DNA of 64,000 nt from Aquimarina longa SW024 (GTDB lineage Bacteria; Bacteroidota; Bacteroidia; Flavobacteriales; Flavobacteriaceae), in NCBI RefSeq assembly GCF_001401755.1, contig NZ_AVQK01000010.1, positions 248,001 to 312,000 of the forward strand. The letters run 5' to 3'. The translations under genes and the position numbers were made by a program. Positions 1 through 9,371 of this stretch are shown here, piece by piece. The notes under the pieces are model-generated. The model was not told the origin of the DNA, searched no databases, and saw nothing but the letters and a program-made list of their open reading frames with translations. The stretch's first letter is position 1, and every line of letters begins with the position of its first letter.

Positions 1-983
1 CTTCCATTATCGTTAAGTAAGTTTTCTTTTTCAATTTTAATACTAGAAGCTCTATAGTTAAATACATTTTTAAAACTTGAATCCGTAATAAAAGAAAACA
101 ATAAGGCAGCTATATTTGGATTACCTCCTTGATTATATCTTAAGTCAATAGCAATGTTATTATATTTTTCTTTATTAACTCGCTTAAAAAATTTGCTAAA
201 CTCATCATAAGCAGAAGTTTCTGTAAGATTAAAAGAATTTACAGTGAGCACCCCAAATTTTTTATCTTTATAATAATGAGGATGTATGGTACTTTCCTTT
301 TCTAATTTATTAATAGGTAAAATAGATAGCTTGCTTATTCTATATAGCTCGTAATAATCAATAGAAGGTAAGGTTACTGTTTTTACGTCTTTGGTCTTTA
401 AATCTAAATATTCAATTTTAAACGTTTTTGGGTTTCTCTCAATAAGATTAGAAAAGTACAAGGGAAATGAATTATAAGTAAGATGAGATGCCGTTTTAGT
501 TACATTATAATTGTCTCCATGAATGTGTTTATTCATCCTCTTTACCAATTCTTTTGTAGTAATATCTTGGATTTTGATTATTTCTGTACCATAAGGAAGT
601 ATTTTGCTCTTTATATTAGTAAATATTCTATAATTTTTAACAAGTACAGGAAAAGGAAAAAAAGATGAGTTTTCAATAACATCGTAAGTAAATTCATTAG
701 GAAGCGTGTATTCCAAATGCCCATCACCAGTTCTATTAATACATTTTATGAAATTAGGATATGAAGGCGTTTTTTTTAATAGAGATATAGCCTGTTTTTT
801 TTCCTCTAACTGCTCTTTTTCAGAGATTATTTTATAAGGATTTGGATGTTGTTTTTTTATCAGTTGATTTAATAAAGATAAATCAGAGAGATAATCATCT
901 AATGTTAATTCGTCTATTTTTAAGGTTTGCGAAACGCAAGGAATAAAACATAAAAAAATAAGTGAGAACAGAGAATTTTTCAT
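1..983 (-). CDS. S41 (tail-specific) peptidase-like secreted protein, 3' end outside window
   Basis: The minus-strand frame is open from the ATG at 981-983 to the window edge, giving about 327 visible residues. It begins with a signal peptide (MKNSLFSLIFLCF...). Near residues 276-290 it has the S41 hallmark IAIDLRYNQGGNP, the strand and Gly-Gly loop that precede the catalytic serine region. The serine lies beyond the edge. S41 proteins cleave C-terminal tails, but many flavobacterial secreted members have no known substrate. The start is supported by the signal peptide directly after the ATG. Confidence 0.75.
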   Translation of the reverse strand, partial: MKNSLFSLIFLCFIPCVSQTLKIDELTLDDYLSDLSLLNQLIKKQHPNPYKIISEKEQLEEKKQAISLLKKTPSYPNFIKCINRTGDGHLEYTLPNEFTYDVIENSSFFPFPVLVKNYRIFTNIKSKILPYGTEIIKIQDITTKELVKRMNKHIHGDNYNVTKTASHLTYNSFPLYFSNLIERNPKTFKIEYLDLKTKDVKTVTLPSIDYYELYRISKLSILPINKLEKESTIHPHYYKDKKFGVLTVNSFNLTETSAYDEFSKFFKRVNKEKYNNIAIDLRYNQGGNPNIAALLFSFITDSSFKNVFNYRASSIKIEKENLLNDNG

Positions 984-1306
984 AATAGGATATAGTAAAT
1001 AAGTGAGTTCGATTTATAGATCATTTATTATCAGTTTTTTTGTTATTACAAATGAGGTGCGAATGAAGTAATCTTATGAAAATATATAAATTTGTAGAGA
1101 TTGCTTCGTCCTACGTCCTCGTGATGATGAATTTTATTAATAAAAACATGTAAGGTTCATTATCGATTTTTTTATATCGAGGGTTAGGGGAATCCTCCGA
1201 TATTCTTATAAAAGGGGTGTTTTTTTATCTTAAGATCACCTCTAAAAACTATTATTTTTTTTGTTGTTTAGATTTTAGAGTAATTTTTAGTTTTTATTTT
1301 TAAAAC
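984..1306. other. Intergenic region with a degraded dispersed-repeat motif
   Basis: I see no coding capacity here. Positions 1096-1130 (gagattgcttcgtcc...cctcgtgatgatg) resemble an intergenic repeat that, from memory, is common in flavobacterial genomes and reads like gattgcttcgtcgttcctcctcgcaatgac. This copy is diverged. The remainder is AT-rich. Confidence 0.35.
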
Positions 1307-1513
1307 TCACTTCACAGTTTTATCTACTGATTTTTCTGAATCAAAAGTACAAGATTTTTTTTGAAAGTTATCTACAAAAGTCTTTTTAACTGGATCCCAC
1401 CGAGGAGTGTTTACCCTTTGGGGACAATAATCTACCTCCTGACAACAACTGTAAATTACAGTTAAGACAAATACCAACGTAAACAATTGTTTAGCTATTT
1501 TATTTAAATTCAT
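1307..1513 (-). CDS. Small putative lipoprotein, 68 aa
   Basis: The reading frame also allows an earlier ATG at 1549. The start at 1513 is preferred because it places a basic N-region (MNLNKIAKQ) and a hydrophobic stretch directly before a cysteine pair (VIYSCC). That would serve as a lipobox for lipidation, although tyrosine at -2 is unusual. The remaining 45 residues are polar and contain one more cysteine. I recognise no family. The gene stands alone, so a real function is uncertain. Confidence 0.4.
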   Translation of the reverse strand: MNLNKIAKQLFTLVFVLTVIYSCCQEVDYCPQRVNTPRWDPVKKTFVDNFQKKSCTFDSEKSVDKTVK

Positions 1514-1587
1514 TTTTATTGTTTTTAGTAAAATATTCAAAACATACATATCACACCTTGTGAAAATGGCATTTATAGTTTGTTATA

Positions 1588-1683
1588 AAAGCAATAGCGG
1601 ATTTATTACACATCAATTTTTCGGTTAAACATGTTTTTTTATATTTACTTACTTCATCTTAGTGATTAAACCGCTATTGCTTT
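1588..1683. repeat. Long-spaced inverted repeat
   Basis: The arm aaagcaatagcgg at 1588-1600 is matched exactly in reverse complement at 1671-1683 (ccgctattgcttt), with 70 bases between. No gene overlaps. It could be a small insertion remnant or the stem of a large structure. It sits downstream of the lipoprotein gene that ends at 1814. Confidence 0.45.
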
Positions 1684-1813
1684 ATATATTGTTTTAAAAC
1701 GTTTTCTTATTATTAAAGGAGACTTACTTTATTTTTTCGATAAACCGATTAATTCATAAAGGTTTGTAGGTAATCAACTTTAATTATTAAGTCACAACTC
1801 GTATTTAATAGAG

Positions 1814-2845
1814 TTATAAATTAGTAGAGGTTTCAAGATTAAAATCGGTATCTGTACTTGTGTTTGAATTCTTATTGTTTTCAAAACTAATACCGCTACC
1901 ACTAGCATTAGCTTTAAGTTCTATATTACCATTGATAGTACCTGTAGCTTTTACAAACAATTGAAACCCTTTTTGTACGGTAAAGTTTTTAGACCAGTTA
2001 CCTACGGTTAGTGTTTCAGATTGTAATTTTCCTGAAGCATTTCTGTATTGAATTTTTGGTGAATTACTAAGTGTACCCGTTACCACAGCAGATAAGACTA
2101 CATTGATAGACTTATTATTATTACCATTATTATTACTTAACAAAACAGTAGGTATGCTAACCAAGGTTTCTAAAGTAATTCTACCTCCTGCATTTTTATC
2201 TAACTTACTTAGAGTATTTTTAACAAGACTTCTTACTAAATGTATTTCTGCTTTGCCTGCTTTTAACTTTTTTAAATGACTTTCTTCAAGCACTAATGAA
2301 GTAGCGCCAACTTTATTTGTAACAAACAACGCTTTTAGTTTACCATCTTGATAAATATATACCGATACCTGTTCTCCTGATTTTAAAGCCTGGCCTTTCC
2401 ATATAATTTCATTATCCTTTTTCAAATCAATAGCATCATGTCCTGAATTAAAGTCTATTTTTGGTGCATCAGAAGGGTTAAAAACATTTTCAAATGTTTC
2501 AGAGCCGTTTTTAACATACGTAAACTTAGTATTTACTAACCCTTTAATATTCTTCCATCTGTAAAAGTATCCATCTATGGCAGCTGTCGTAAATTGACTA
2601 TGTTTCTTTCCATTCATCTTAACACTTGAGTTTCCTTTAAGCACAAGTCTTACCCCATTATTATCAATAGTTCTAAAAGTTGCCCTTGCATCGGTCTCTT
2701 TTTTTGTATTATCGTATTTAACATAGTAATCTTGAAAAATAGGGTTTTCAGGTAAAATACTATCAGAATCTCTGCTATCACATCCTATGAAAATTGCACT
2801 CATCGCTACTACTGCGAGAATAAAAAGTTTATTGATACGTTTCAT
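1814..2845 (-). CDS. Putative outer-membrane lipoprotein, 343 aa
   Basis: The protein begins with a clear lipoprotein signal peptide: MKRINK, a hydrophobic stretch, then lipobox FIGC near residue 22. The mature part is polar and beta-rich. Asn repeats occur near residues 238-245 (SNNNGNNN) and the C-terminus is Ser/Asn/Thr-rich. I recognise no domain. It lies 24 bases downstream of the barrel gene ending at 2870 on the same strand, so the two probably form an operon. The pair is divergent from the ECF sigma operon, which suggests shared regulation, but that is inference. Confidence 0.7.
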   Translation of the reverse strand: MKRINKLFILAVVAMSAIFIGCDSRDSDSILPENPIFQDYYVKYDNTKKETDARATFRTIDNNGVRLVLKGNSSVKMNGKKHSQFTTAAIDGYFYRWKNIKGLVNTKFTYVKNGSETFENVFNPSDAPKIDFNSGHDAIDLKKDNEIIWKGQALKSGEQVSVYIYQDGKLKALFVTNKVGATSLVLEESHLKKLKAGKAEIHLVRSLVKNTLSKLDKNAGGRITLETLVSIPTVLLSNNNGNNNKSINVVLSAVVTGTLSNSPKIQYRNASGKLQSETLTVGNWSKNFTVQKGFQLFVKATGTINGNIELKANASGSGISFENNKNSNTSTDTDFNLETSTNL

Positions 2846-2869
2846 TTTATTTGTTTTTTAATTTTTTAT

Positions 2870-3472
2870 TTAAAATTTATAGCTTACACCCAAGTTTACA
2901 AAACCGTTGTAACCAAATCCACCCTCTAAAAATCCGCCTAATTTTTTTCCTACTCTAATACCTATTGGATTAACTTGAAAAGCAAATCCATAATTTGATA
3001 TTGATTTTTTGTCAACTTTTGAAAAAGATCTGTTAAGACCCGCAGAAACATTACCGTATAGTTCGAAAAAGTTTTTTCTTATATAAGAATATTCAAATTG
3101 AGGTGCTATAGCTAAATAATGAATTTTATAGGAATCGCTCTTATTATTCTTATTTTTATAGTCAAAATTTGTGTAAGAAAAATCTACTCCGATTTTAGTC
3201 TTATCACTTAAGCGTCTTTGATAATTAAGATGTAACATACCATAAGTAGCATTATTTAATTCATATCCTTTTCCTCCTATAGCAATATCAAATCCAGATA
3301 TTATAGATGATGCAAAAGCATTAGAAAATGTTAAAGGAATTGCATCACTTACAGAAACTCTAATTTCATTTTTCTTTGTGGTGTTCTCTTGAGCATTCAA
3401 ATTACTAATTCCTGTAGAGATTAGTAATAAAATAAATAAGATTGAATTGATTTTAATTCTTTTTGTTCTCAT
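2870..3472 (-). CDS. Outer-membrane beta-barrel (porin-like) protein, 200 aa
   Basis: It has a signal peptide (hydrophobic ILFILLLISTGI, then LNAQEN). Alternating hydrophobic/aromatic strands follow, such as IGVDFSYTNFDY and KIHYLAIAPQFEYSYI, and the chain ends in FVNLGVSYKF. A terminal aromatic residue is the usual outer-membrane barrel C-terminal signature. The length suits an 8-stranded OmpA/OmpX-like barrel. It is the first gene of a two-gene unit with the lipoprotein at 1814-2845, divergent from the ECF sigma gene with 109 bases between. Confidence 0.7.
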   Translation of the reverse strand: MRTKRIKINSILFILLLISTGISNLNAQENTTKKNEIRVSVSDAIPLTFSNAFASSIISGFDIAIGGKGYELNNATYGMLHLNYQRRLSDKTKIGVDFSYTNFDYKNKNNKSDSYKIHYLAIAPQFEYSYIRKNFFELYGNVSAGLNRSFSKVDKKSISNYGFAFQVNPIGIRVGKKLGGFLEGGFGYNGFVNLGVSYKF

Positions 3473-3581
3473 TGTAATTACTTTTTATAAATTTGTTTAT
3501 ATTATTAGCACGATAAAATTTTGCAAACCCCTATTTTAACTTTTTATTTTTTTTTGATTGATTTGATTTTGATTATAAATA

Positions 3582-4148
3582 ATGAAAGCATCACAAACAT
3601 ACACTTCCTTTAAAAAGCTATTCGAGAAGCACTACAGCGAGCTGTGTTCTTTAGCATATAATTATTTAAAAGATTTAGAAAAAAGTAAAGATGTAGTTCA
3701 AGAAGTTTATATTAAGGTATGGGAAAAGAAGCAAAACTTAATAACAGAAAAGAATGCTCATTACTATCTTTTTACATCAGTAAAAAACAGTTGTATTGAT
3801 ATACTTAGAAAACACAAATACACACTTTCTTTAAGTGATGAAACTGTTGCTAATACATTAGCAGATGATGAAACTTATGATAATGATGATGAAGATGAAA
3901 ATATAACAGTACAAGAATTTATAAAAAAAGCATTAGAAGAATTACCTCCTAAATGTAAACTCATATTTATGATGAGTAGATTTGATAATATGACTTATAA
4001 AGAAATAGCAGAGAAATTAAACTTATCTGTAAAAACAGTTGAAAATCAAATGGGAAAAGCAATTCGAATCATGAGGGAATATCTAAAAAAACATAAATTA
4101 CCCAAAGCACTATTTTTAATTATTGTTGCTTTTTTAGAAAATAAATAG
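3582..4148 (+). CDS. ECF-type RNA polymerase sigma factor (FecI-like)
   Basis: The 188-aa protein has sigma region 2 at about residues 8-75 (FEKHYSELCSLAYNYL, then DVVQEVYIKVWE) and region 4 at about 110-175 (LEELPPKCKLIFMMSR... YKEIAEKLNLSVKTVENQM, a helix-turn-helix). The acidic linker DDETYDNDDEDEN between them is typical of Bacteroidota ECF factors. It is followed by an anti-sigma gene and a TonB receptor gene. In such systems substrate binding at the receptor releases the sigma factor to transcribe the receptor operon. Confidence 0.92.
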   Translation: MKASQTYTSFKKLFEKHYSELCSLAYNYLKDLEKSKDVVQEVYIKVWEKKQNLITEKNAHYYLFTSVKNSCIDILRKHKYTLSLSDETVANTLADDETYDNDDEDENITVQEFIKKALEELPPKCKLIFMMSRFDNMTYKEIAEKLNLSVKTVENQMGKAIRIMREYLKKHKLPKALFLIIVAFLENK

Positions 4149-4179
4149 GGGTTAGCAAAAAAAATACGTTTTAATAGAA

Positions 4180-5145
4180 ATGGCAACAGATATAGACAAA
4201 ATACTAGCAAAACATTTTTCAAATCAAGCTACACCAGATGAGGAGTTGCAATTCTCCGTATGGAAGAGAGATAATTTAGATGAATTTAATTCTCTAAAAA
4301 CTATTTATGACGGTGCTAAATTAAATAATTATAAAGATTTATTCGATGTCGATAACGGATGGAAAGAAATTGATGCTAAATTAACGAATACTAAAAAGCC
4401 TAAAGTAAAAAAACTAAATCTAATTAAGATACGAAAATGGCAAATTGCCGCCTCATTTTTAATTTTAGTAACTCTAGGTTATAGCTTAATTTGGTATTTT
4501 AACAATCCTATTACTGTTCAAACTACTCAATACGCAAAAACTGTACATTTAACAGATGGTTCAATTGTTACGTTAAACAAAAACACAACATTAACCTACC
4601 CTAGAAAATTTGACAATGATAAAAGAACACTTTCGCTTAAAGGTGAAGCCTTTTTTGAGGTAAAACCAAACCCAAACAAACCTTTTGAAGTTTATGTAAA
4701 TGATGTATTGGTAACTGTTTTAGGAACATCATTTAATATAAAGTCTGAAGTAAATGGTTATGCCGAAGTAGTTGTAAAAACAGGAAAGGTATCTGTAGAA
4801 TTAAAGGAGAAAAAAGACCAAAAAATAATACTTGAAAAAGGAGAAAAAGGTATTTACAAAAGTGCGTTATTAAATAAAGAAATTAACACAGATAAAAATT
4901 TCAATTCATGGAAAACAGGGGTTTTCATCTTTGAAAACGAACCACTTACCAGTATAATTTCTCAACTAGAAAACTACTATAAAACTACTATATTAATTGA
5001 CAGTAAGAAATCTAATTGTTTTGCGTCTATTATTTTAGAAAACCAAACATTAGATCAAGCTCTTAACGAATTACAGCTGCTTTTTGGTTTTGATATAAAA
5101 AAGGATAACCATACCATTAAGTTGAGTAATATAAATTGTAAATGA
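4180..5145 (+). CDS. FecR-family anti-sigma factor
   Basis: The 321-aa protein has a cytoplasmic N-terminal sigma-binding region (residues 1-80), a single membrane helix at about 87-107 (WQIAASFLILVTLGYSLIWYF region), a periplasmic FecR domain (about 110-210, GEAFFEVKPN, TVLGTSFNI) and a C-terminal DUF4974 domain (about 247-316). It would hold the preceding ECF sigma at the inner membrane and sense the STN domain of the following receptor. It starts 31 bases after the sigma gene and overlaps the receptor gene by 4 bases (ATGA). Confidence 0.92.
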   Translation: MATDIDKILAKHFSNQATPDEELQFSVWKRDNLDEFNSLKTIYDGAKLNNYKDLFDVDNGWKEIDAKLTNTKKPKVKKLNLIKIRKWQIAASFLILVTLGYSLIWYFNNPITVQTTQYAKTVHLTDGSIVTLNKNTTLTYPRKFDNDKRTLSLKGEAFFEVKPNPNKPFEVYVNDVLVTVLGTSFNIKSEVNGYAEVVVKTGKVSVELKEKKDQKIILEKGEKGIYKSALLNKEINTDKNFNSWKTGVFIFENEPLTSIISQLENYYKTTILIDSKKSNCFASIILENQTLDQALNELQLLFGFDIKKDNHTIKLSNINCK

Positions 5146-7730
5146 TAAAAAAGAAAAAACTAATATTTGTTTTCATCGCGTTATTTTTTTCTTTAAACTT
5201 AACTGCTCAAAATAAAACAGATGTTTTTTCAAAAGAAATTTACACAAAAAATCTTCAAACAAATTGTTTAGAAATTTTTAAGCTGATAAAGAAAAAAGGA
5301 GTTAAATTAACATACAGCTCTAATGATTTCGATTTTAATCGTAAAATAATACTAAGCAAGAACAATTACAATCTAAAAGAACTTCTAGAAGTCGTTATAG
5401 CTAATAGAGATATTAGAATTATTGAACTAAAAGGAAAAATTGTTTTAACATCTCAACCTATTAATAGTTCTGATAAAATTACTATTAGTGGCTTTATAAA
5501 AGAGAACTCAACTAAAGAAGTACTCATAGGAGCTACTGTATATGTAAAAGGAACAAATAAAGGAACAGTTGCAAACTCTTATGGTTTTTACAGTTTAAGC
5601 CTACCTCGTAATAAATATATTTTAGAAATTAGTTATGTAGGTTTTGAAAAACAAAAAATAGAAATTGATTTAACAAAAACTAATTTAACTCAAAATTTTT
5701 ATTTAATTGAAGAAAATAAGCTAGACCCTGTAATTATTAAGGCTAACCCAAATAAACGAAAAATTTATAATAGAAGTGATAAACGTATTACTAAAAAGGA
5801 TATGAACAAAGCACCTATGTTACTAGGTGAAAATGATCCATTAAAATATTTAAAATTATCCGCAGGTGTGTCGGGTAGTATGGATAATACCACAACACTT
5901 AATGTTAGAAGTGGTGGTTCTGATGAAAATTTAATTTTAATTGACGGGACACCAGTTTACAACCATAACCATTTAGGGGGTATAGCTTCAATATTTAATA
6001 CCAACGTAATAAAGCATATAGATGTTCATAGAGGGCGATTCCCTTCTAAATATAATGGTCGATTATCTTCCGTAATTGATATTAGAACAAAAGATGGGCA
6101 TATGACAGAATACCATGGTCGCATGAATTTAAACCCAATAAGTTTTTCTTTAACAGCAGAAGGTCCAATAAAAAAAAATAAAGCCTCATTTATTTCAAGT
6201 TTTAGAAGAAGTTCGTTAGATTTAATTAACAAGATATTATCTAGTGATTCAGGATTTGATTATGGTTTTTATGATTATAATTTTAAAACTAATTATTTCC
6301 CAAATAATTCGGATAGATTTTTTTTAAGTGCTTACATAGGCAAAGACGATTTAGAGATAAAGAATTTTGATTTTTTTAGACTTAATAACCTTAAATTAAA
6401 TTTGGAAAATCAACTTGTTTCATTTAAGTGGAACCATATATATAACCCTAAAACATTTCAACATTTAAGTGTTACTTATAGCAATTTTAAAAGTAGTTTT
6501 TTAGGAGATTTTTTTGATAGATTTTTTGAATACTCAAATATAAACTCTAAAATGACAAATAAAATTAAAGATATTAGTTTAACAAACGATATTGAATATT
6601 TTGCATCTGAAAAACTAAAAACTAATTTCGGAGTTAGTCTTAAGTTTATTGAATTTACACAAAACCTATCAAAATTTAATGCTAATGAAATTTTGGAATC
6701 AAGTTTATACAAAAATCAATCATTTCACTTAAATGCTTATGCAGAAAACAAAATAAAGTTCAATAATAAATTCTTACTAAAAGCAGGGGTTAATATTACT
6801 AACTATTTTTTACCTTCAAAAACATATAATTACTTTTTACCTAGGTTGTCATTTTTTTATACACCGAATAACAAGCATACTTTTTTTGGAGCTTTTAATT
6901 CTATTTCACAATTTAATCATGAAATTACTTCTGCTACTTTTTCTTTACCCAACGAATTACGTGCACCAAGTACAAAAAAAACACCTCCAAAAAGAGCCAC
7001 GTTATTTGAAATAGGATATATTTACAATCTTAACAAAAAAGATTATTTTAGTATTAAAAGTTATTATAAAAAAGTGAAAGGCATAATAATTTATCGTCCA
7101 GGACAAGATGCAATTACAAATAATGTAGCTATGAATTGGGAAGATAGGTTTTTATACGGAAAAGGAATAAGAAAAGGAATAGAATTTGAGACAAGAAAAC
7201 ATTTAGGAAAAAAACTAAAAATGACTTTAAACTATACACTTTCTAATTCTGATAATTCATTTGATGAAATAAATGAAGGAAAATATTTTCCCTCAGCATT
7301 AGATTTTAGACATATAATTAATGCTTCTACCAATTTTTATGTTAATAACAGCATATCTCTTAATTCTACATTTAGCTATAGTACAGGGAAAAGAATAAAT
7401 ATTCCTACATATAATTACACTAACTTTGATGATGCAATAGATGTCGAAGACAGTGGAGTTTTAATATCGCTACCTGCTACATTACAAGTTTCTTCTCTAA
7501 ATACACATAGGCTTCCTAATAATTACAATTTTAGTTTAGGAGGAACCTATAAAAAGAAATTTAAAAATAATACTTCTTTACAAATAAATACTGGAGTTTA
7601 TAACCTTTTGGGTAATGCACCACCTGTTTTTTTAGATGCAACACTAAATGACAACAGCAACAAAATTAGATTAGACGAAATAAAGTTGAAAAGAAACATA
7701 CCTTATTTAAATATTTCTTATGAATTTTAA
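5142..7730 (+). CDS. TonB-dependent receptor with STN and carboxypeptidase-regulatory domains
   Basis: This 862-aa outer-membrane transducer has a signal peptide (1-22, ending LTAQ), an STN/secretin-like signalling domain (about 35-105), a carboxypeptidase D regulatory-like beta-sandwich (about 113-195, TISGFIKENSTKEVLIGATV), a plug (about 215-330, DENLILIDGTPVYN) and a 22-strand barrel ending YLNISYEF. The STN domain contacts FecR, so transport and gene induction are linked. The partner is a DUF4249 lipoprotein rather than SusD, so a non-glycan substrate is likelier; its identity is unknown. Confidence 0.9.
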   Translation: MIKKKKLIFVFIALFFSLNLTAQNKTDVFSKEIYTKNLQTNCLEIFKLIKKKGVKLTYSSNDFDFNRKIILSKNNYNLKELLEVVIANRDIRIIELKGKIVLTSQPINSSDKITISGFIKENSTKEVLIGATVYVKGTNKGTVANSYGFYSLSLPRNKYILEISYVGFEKQKIEIDLTKTNLTQNFYLIEENKLDPVIIKANPNKRKIYNRSDKRITKKDMNKAPMLLGENDPLKYLKLSAGVSGSMDNTTTLNVRSGGSDENLILIDGTPVYNHNHLGGIASIFNTNVIKHIDVHRGRFPSKYNGRLSSVIDIRTKDGHMTEYHGRMNLNPISFSLTAEGPIKKNKASFISSFRRSSLDLINKILSSDSGFDYGFYDYNFKTNYFPNNSDRFFLSAYIGKDDLEIKNFDFFRLNNLKLNLENQLVSFKWNHIYNPKTFQHLSVTYSNFKSSFLGDFFDRFFEYSNINSKMTNKIKDISLTNDIEYFASEKLKTNFGVSLKFIEFTQNLSKFNANEILESSLYKNQSFHLNAYAENKIKFNNKFLLKAGVNITNYFLPSKTYNYFLPRLSFFYTPNNKHTFFGAFNSISQFNHEITSATFSLPNELRAPSTKKTPPKRATLFEIGYIYNLNKKDYFSIKSYYKKVKGIIIYRPGQDAITNNVAMNWEDRFLYGKGIRKGIEFETRKHLGKKLKMTLNYTLSNSDNSFDEINEGKYFPSALDFRHIINASTNFYVNNSISLNSTFSYSTGKRINIPTYNYTNFDDAIDVEDSGVLISLPATLQVSSLNTHRLPNNYNFSLGGTYKKKFKNNTSLQINTGVYNLLGNAPPVFLDATLNDNSNKIRLDEIKLKRNIPYLNISYEF

Positions 7731-8601
7731 AATAATTAGAAAATATCTTTTAGTATTAACACCTCTATTTTTTATTGTTTTCAATTCCTGTGAAGATAAA
7801 AAAATAGAAGTTCCATTAATGGGGAGTCAACAAGAATTAGCTTTAACAGGAGAACTTAACCAAGTAGATACTATTCAAGTTATTTTGGCTAAGGCAGGTA
7901 ATTTAACTATAGGATCTCAAATAGAAGAAATAAAACAAGGTGAAGTTTTAATATTAAACGATAAAGACGAAATAATAGATCAGTTATTTTATAACAATAA
8001 TAAAAAAAAATGGAAATCAAATAAGTTAAATCAAATAAAAGTAGACTCAACTTATAAAATAGACGTTCAATTAGGTGCAAAAAAATTAATGTCTACCACA
8101 GTAATACCAAACCCTATTGATGTTACTATCGTAGAAATAACCGAAAAGGAAACAGAAATTTTAATAGATATAGACATTGAAAATCCTAATCAATCTTCAG
8201 CATTTTCCACAATTTCATTACTATCAAAACAAAAAAACAGCTTTGTTAATTTAACTAATGAATACTTTAGAGTAGCTATCTCTACCAATGATGAAGAAAC
8301 AGATAATATTAAATTTAACGAGCTTAGAACTCCTTTTAGTAAACTGTTTTTATCCGTAAAAGGAGACAAAAAAAAGAGGCTCCGTTTTTCTGTTAAAAAA
8401 GAAGATATGGATATAGAAAACTATAATTACTTTATATGGACAAAGTCTACTAAAAAACAGTATTATAAATATCTGTATGATTACGAAGTTCAAAAAAATA
8501 CATTAGACTTTACGAATTTACCTCAACTACAAAGTAATATTAATGGCGGATTAGGTTTTTGGGGAGGTTGTTTTAAAGATGTTAAAAAAATTGATTTTTA
8601 A
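7720..8601 (+). CDS. DUF4249 family lipoprotein, receptor partner
   Basis: The 293-aa protein has a lipoprotein signal peptide ending IVFNSC with Cys24 lipidated, followed by the DUF4249 N-terminal pattern (LALTGELNQVDTIQVILAKA). It overlaps the receptor gene by 11 bases, showing translational coupling. DUF4249 proteins usually sit next to STN-containing TonB receptors and are thought to act as surface accessory lipoproteins. Their substrate is unknown. Confidence 0.8.
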   Translation: MNFKIIRKYLLVLTPLFFIVFNSCEDKKIEVPLMGSQQELALTGELNQVDTIQVILAKAGNLTIGSQIEEIKQGEVLILNDKDEIIDQLFYNNNKKKWKSNKLNQIKVDSTYKIDVQLGAKKLMSTTVIPNPIDVTIVEITEKETEILIDIDIENPNQSSAFSTISLLSKQKNSFVNLTNEYFRVAISTNDEETDNIKFNELRTPFSKLFLSVKGDKKKRLRFSVKKEDMDIENYNYFIWTKSTKKQYYKYLYDYEVQKNTLDFTNLPQLQSNINGGLGFWGGCFKDVKKIDF

Positions 8602-8704
8602 TCTATCAAAGTTAATATTGTGCATTAATGTTTTTTTTAAGTTAACGTAAGTTCTACTTAATACTAATTTATAATCAAACTCTTCCATAAGTAAGTTCAA
8701 AAAA

Positions 8705-8995
8705 CTAATTTTCAATAGAATTAATCAATGATTTTATTATTTTAATTTTTTCTGATTGCTGTGACACTAACAAATTCCAAATACTATCTTGGTCTAAAAT
8801 TCCATACGTTCTATCATGTTCAGATTCGTTGTCTAAATCGTCCATATAATCGTTTTTGTAATATAATTCTAGTTCTTTTAAACGATTGATTACATCTGGT
8901 AATTTTTTATTGATTGATTCTAAATATTTAGCATCGACTTGACAATGTTCAAGTAACTGTTCAAACTGTTCTAATTTATGTTTATTATTTTTCAT
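8705..8995 (-). CDS. DUF4298-like small cytoplasmic protein
   Basis: The 96-aa, strongly helical protein matches the DUF4298 layout: an N-terminal helix (LEQFEQLLEHC), then LKELELYYKNDYMDDLDNE, then a C-terminal segment (GILDQDSIWNLL). DUF4298 proteins are about 90-100 aa and have no known function. It stands alone on the minus strand, converging with the DUF4249 gene. Confidence 0.65.
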   Translation of the reverse strand: MKNNKHKLEQFEQLLEHCQVDAKYLESINKKLPDVINRLKELELYYKNDYMDDLDNESEHDRTYGILDQDSIWNLLVSQQSEKIKIIKSLINSIEN

Positions 8996-9080
8996 AATTT
9001 GTAAATTATTTTCTCCTTATTTTTCTTTCGATATGTAATCACGAAAAAGGAAATTTTGCTTTAATATTATTAATTGCTTT

Positions 9081-9120
9081 GAGATTTTAACTACTGCTAA
9101 CAGTCAAGGGGATTGGTTTA
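9081..9120 (-). repeat. attC-like site 1 (GTTAGCAGTA motif)
   Basis: On the minus strand this reads CTTGACTGTTAGCAGTAG followed by TTAAAA, just downstream of the META-domain fragment. It resembles the site at 9320-9362 (CTTGAGCCGTTAGCAGTAA). Both sit immediately 3' of a minus-strand gene, as cassette recombination sites do. The core GTTAGCA is close to, but not, the classical GTTRRRY. Confidence 0.35.
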
Positions 9121-9148
9121 TTTTCTATTTTATTAAAAGTATATAGCT

Positions 9149-9298
9149 TCAAATTCTTGCCAAAGGTGCTCTTTTACCGTTCTTAAGCATTAGTTGGCTG
9201 CCCTCAAGAGTAAAGTTGTTAACAGTTTCAAGCATTTTGTTAAATTCCATTTCGCTAGAGTGTTGATTGTTACAAGTCATGAGGGTATAGGCAATCTT
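9149..9298 (-). pseudogene. C-terminal fragment of a META-domain (HslJ-like) protein
   Basis: The minus-strand frame reads KIAYTLMTCNNQHSSEMEFN..., then ETVNNFTLEGSQLMLKNG, to a stop at 9149-9151. This is the C-terminal half of a META domain: a T-x-M-x-C motif, a helix, then GNxLxLxNG. An in-frame stop lies directly upstream at 9299-9301 and the N-terminal half is missing. It lies between two attC-like motifs. Confidence 0.6.
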
Positions 9299-9319
9299 TT
9301 AAATTATTGATTAATCGAT

Positions 9320-9362
9320 TTCGTTCTTTTATTACTGCTAACGGCTCAAGTGTATGAGCCAT
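9320..9362 (-). repeat. attC-like site 2 with hairpin
   Basis: Directly downstream of the hydrolase stop, the minus strand reads GGCTCATACACTTGAGCC, a 6-bp stem, followed by GTTAGCAGTAA. It shares CTTGA..GTTAGCAGTA with site 1. I read it as a candidate gene-cassette boundary, not proven. Confidence 0.4.
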
Positions 9363-9371
9363 TTATGAGTC

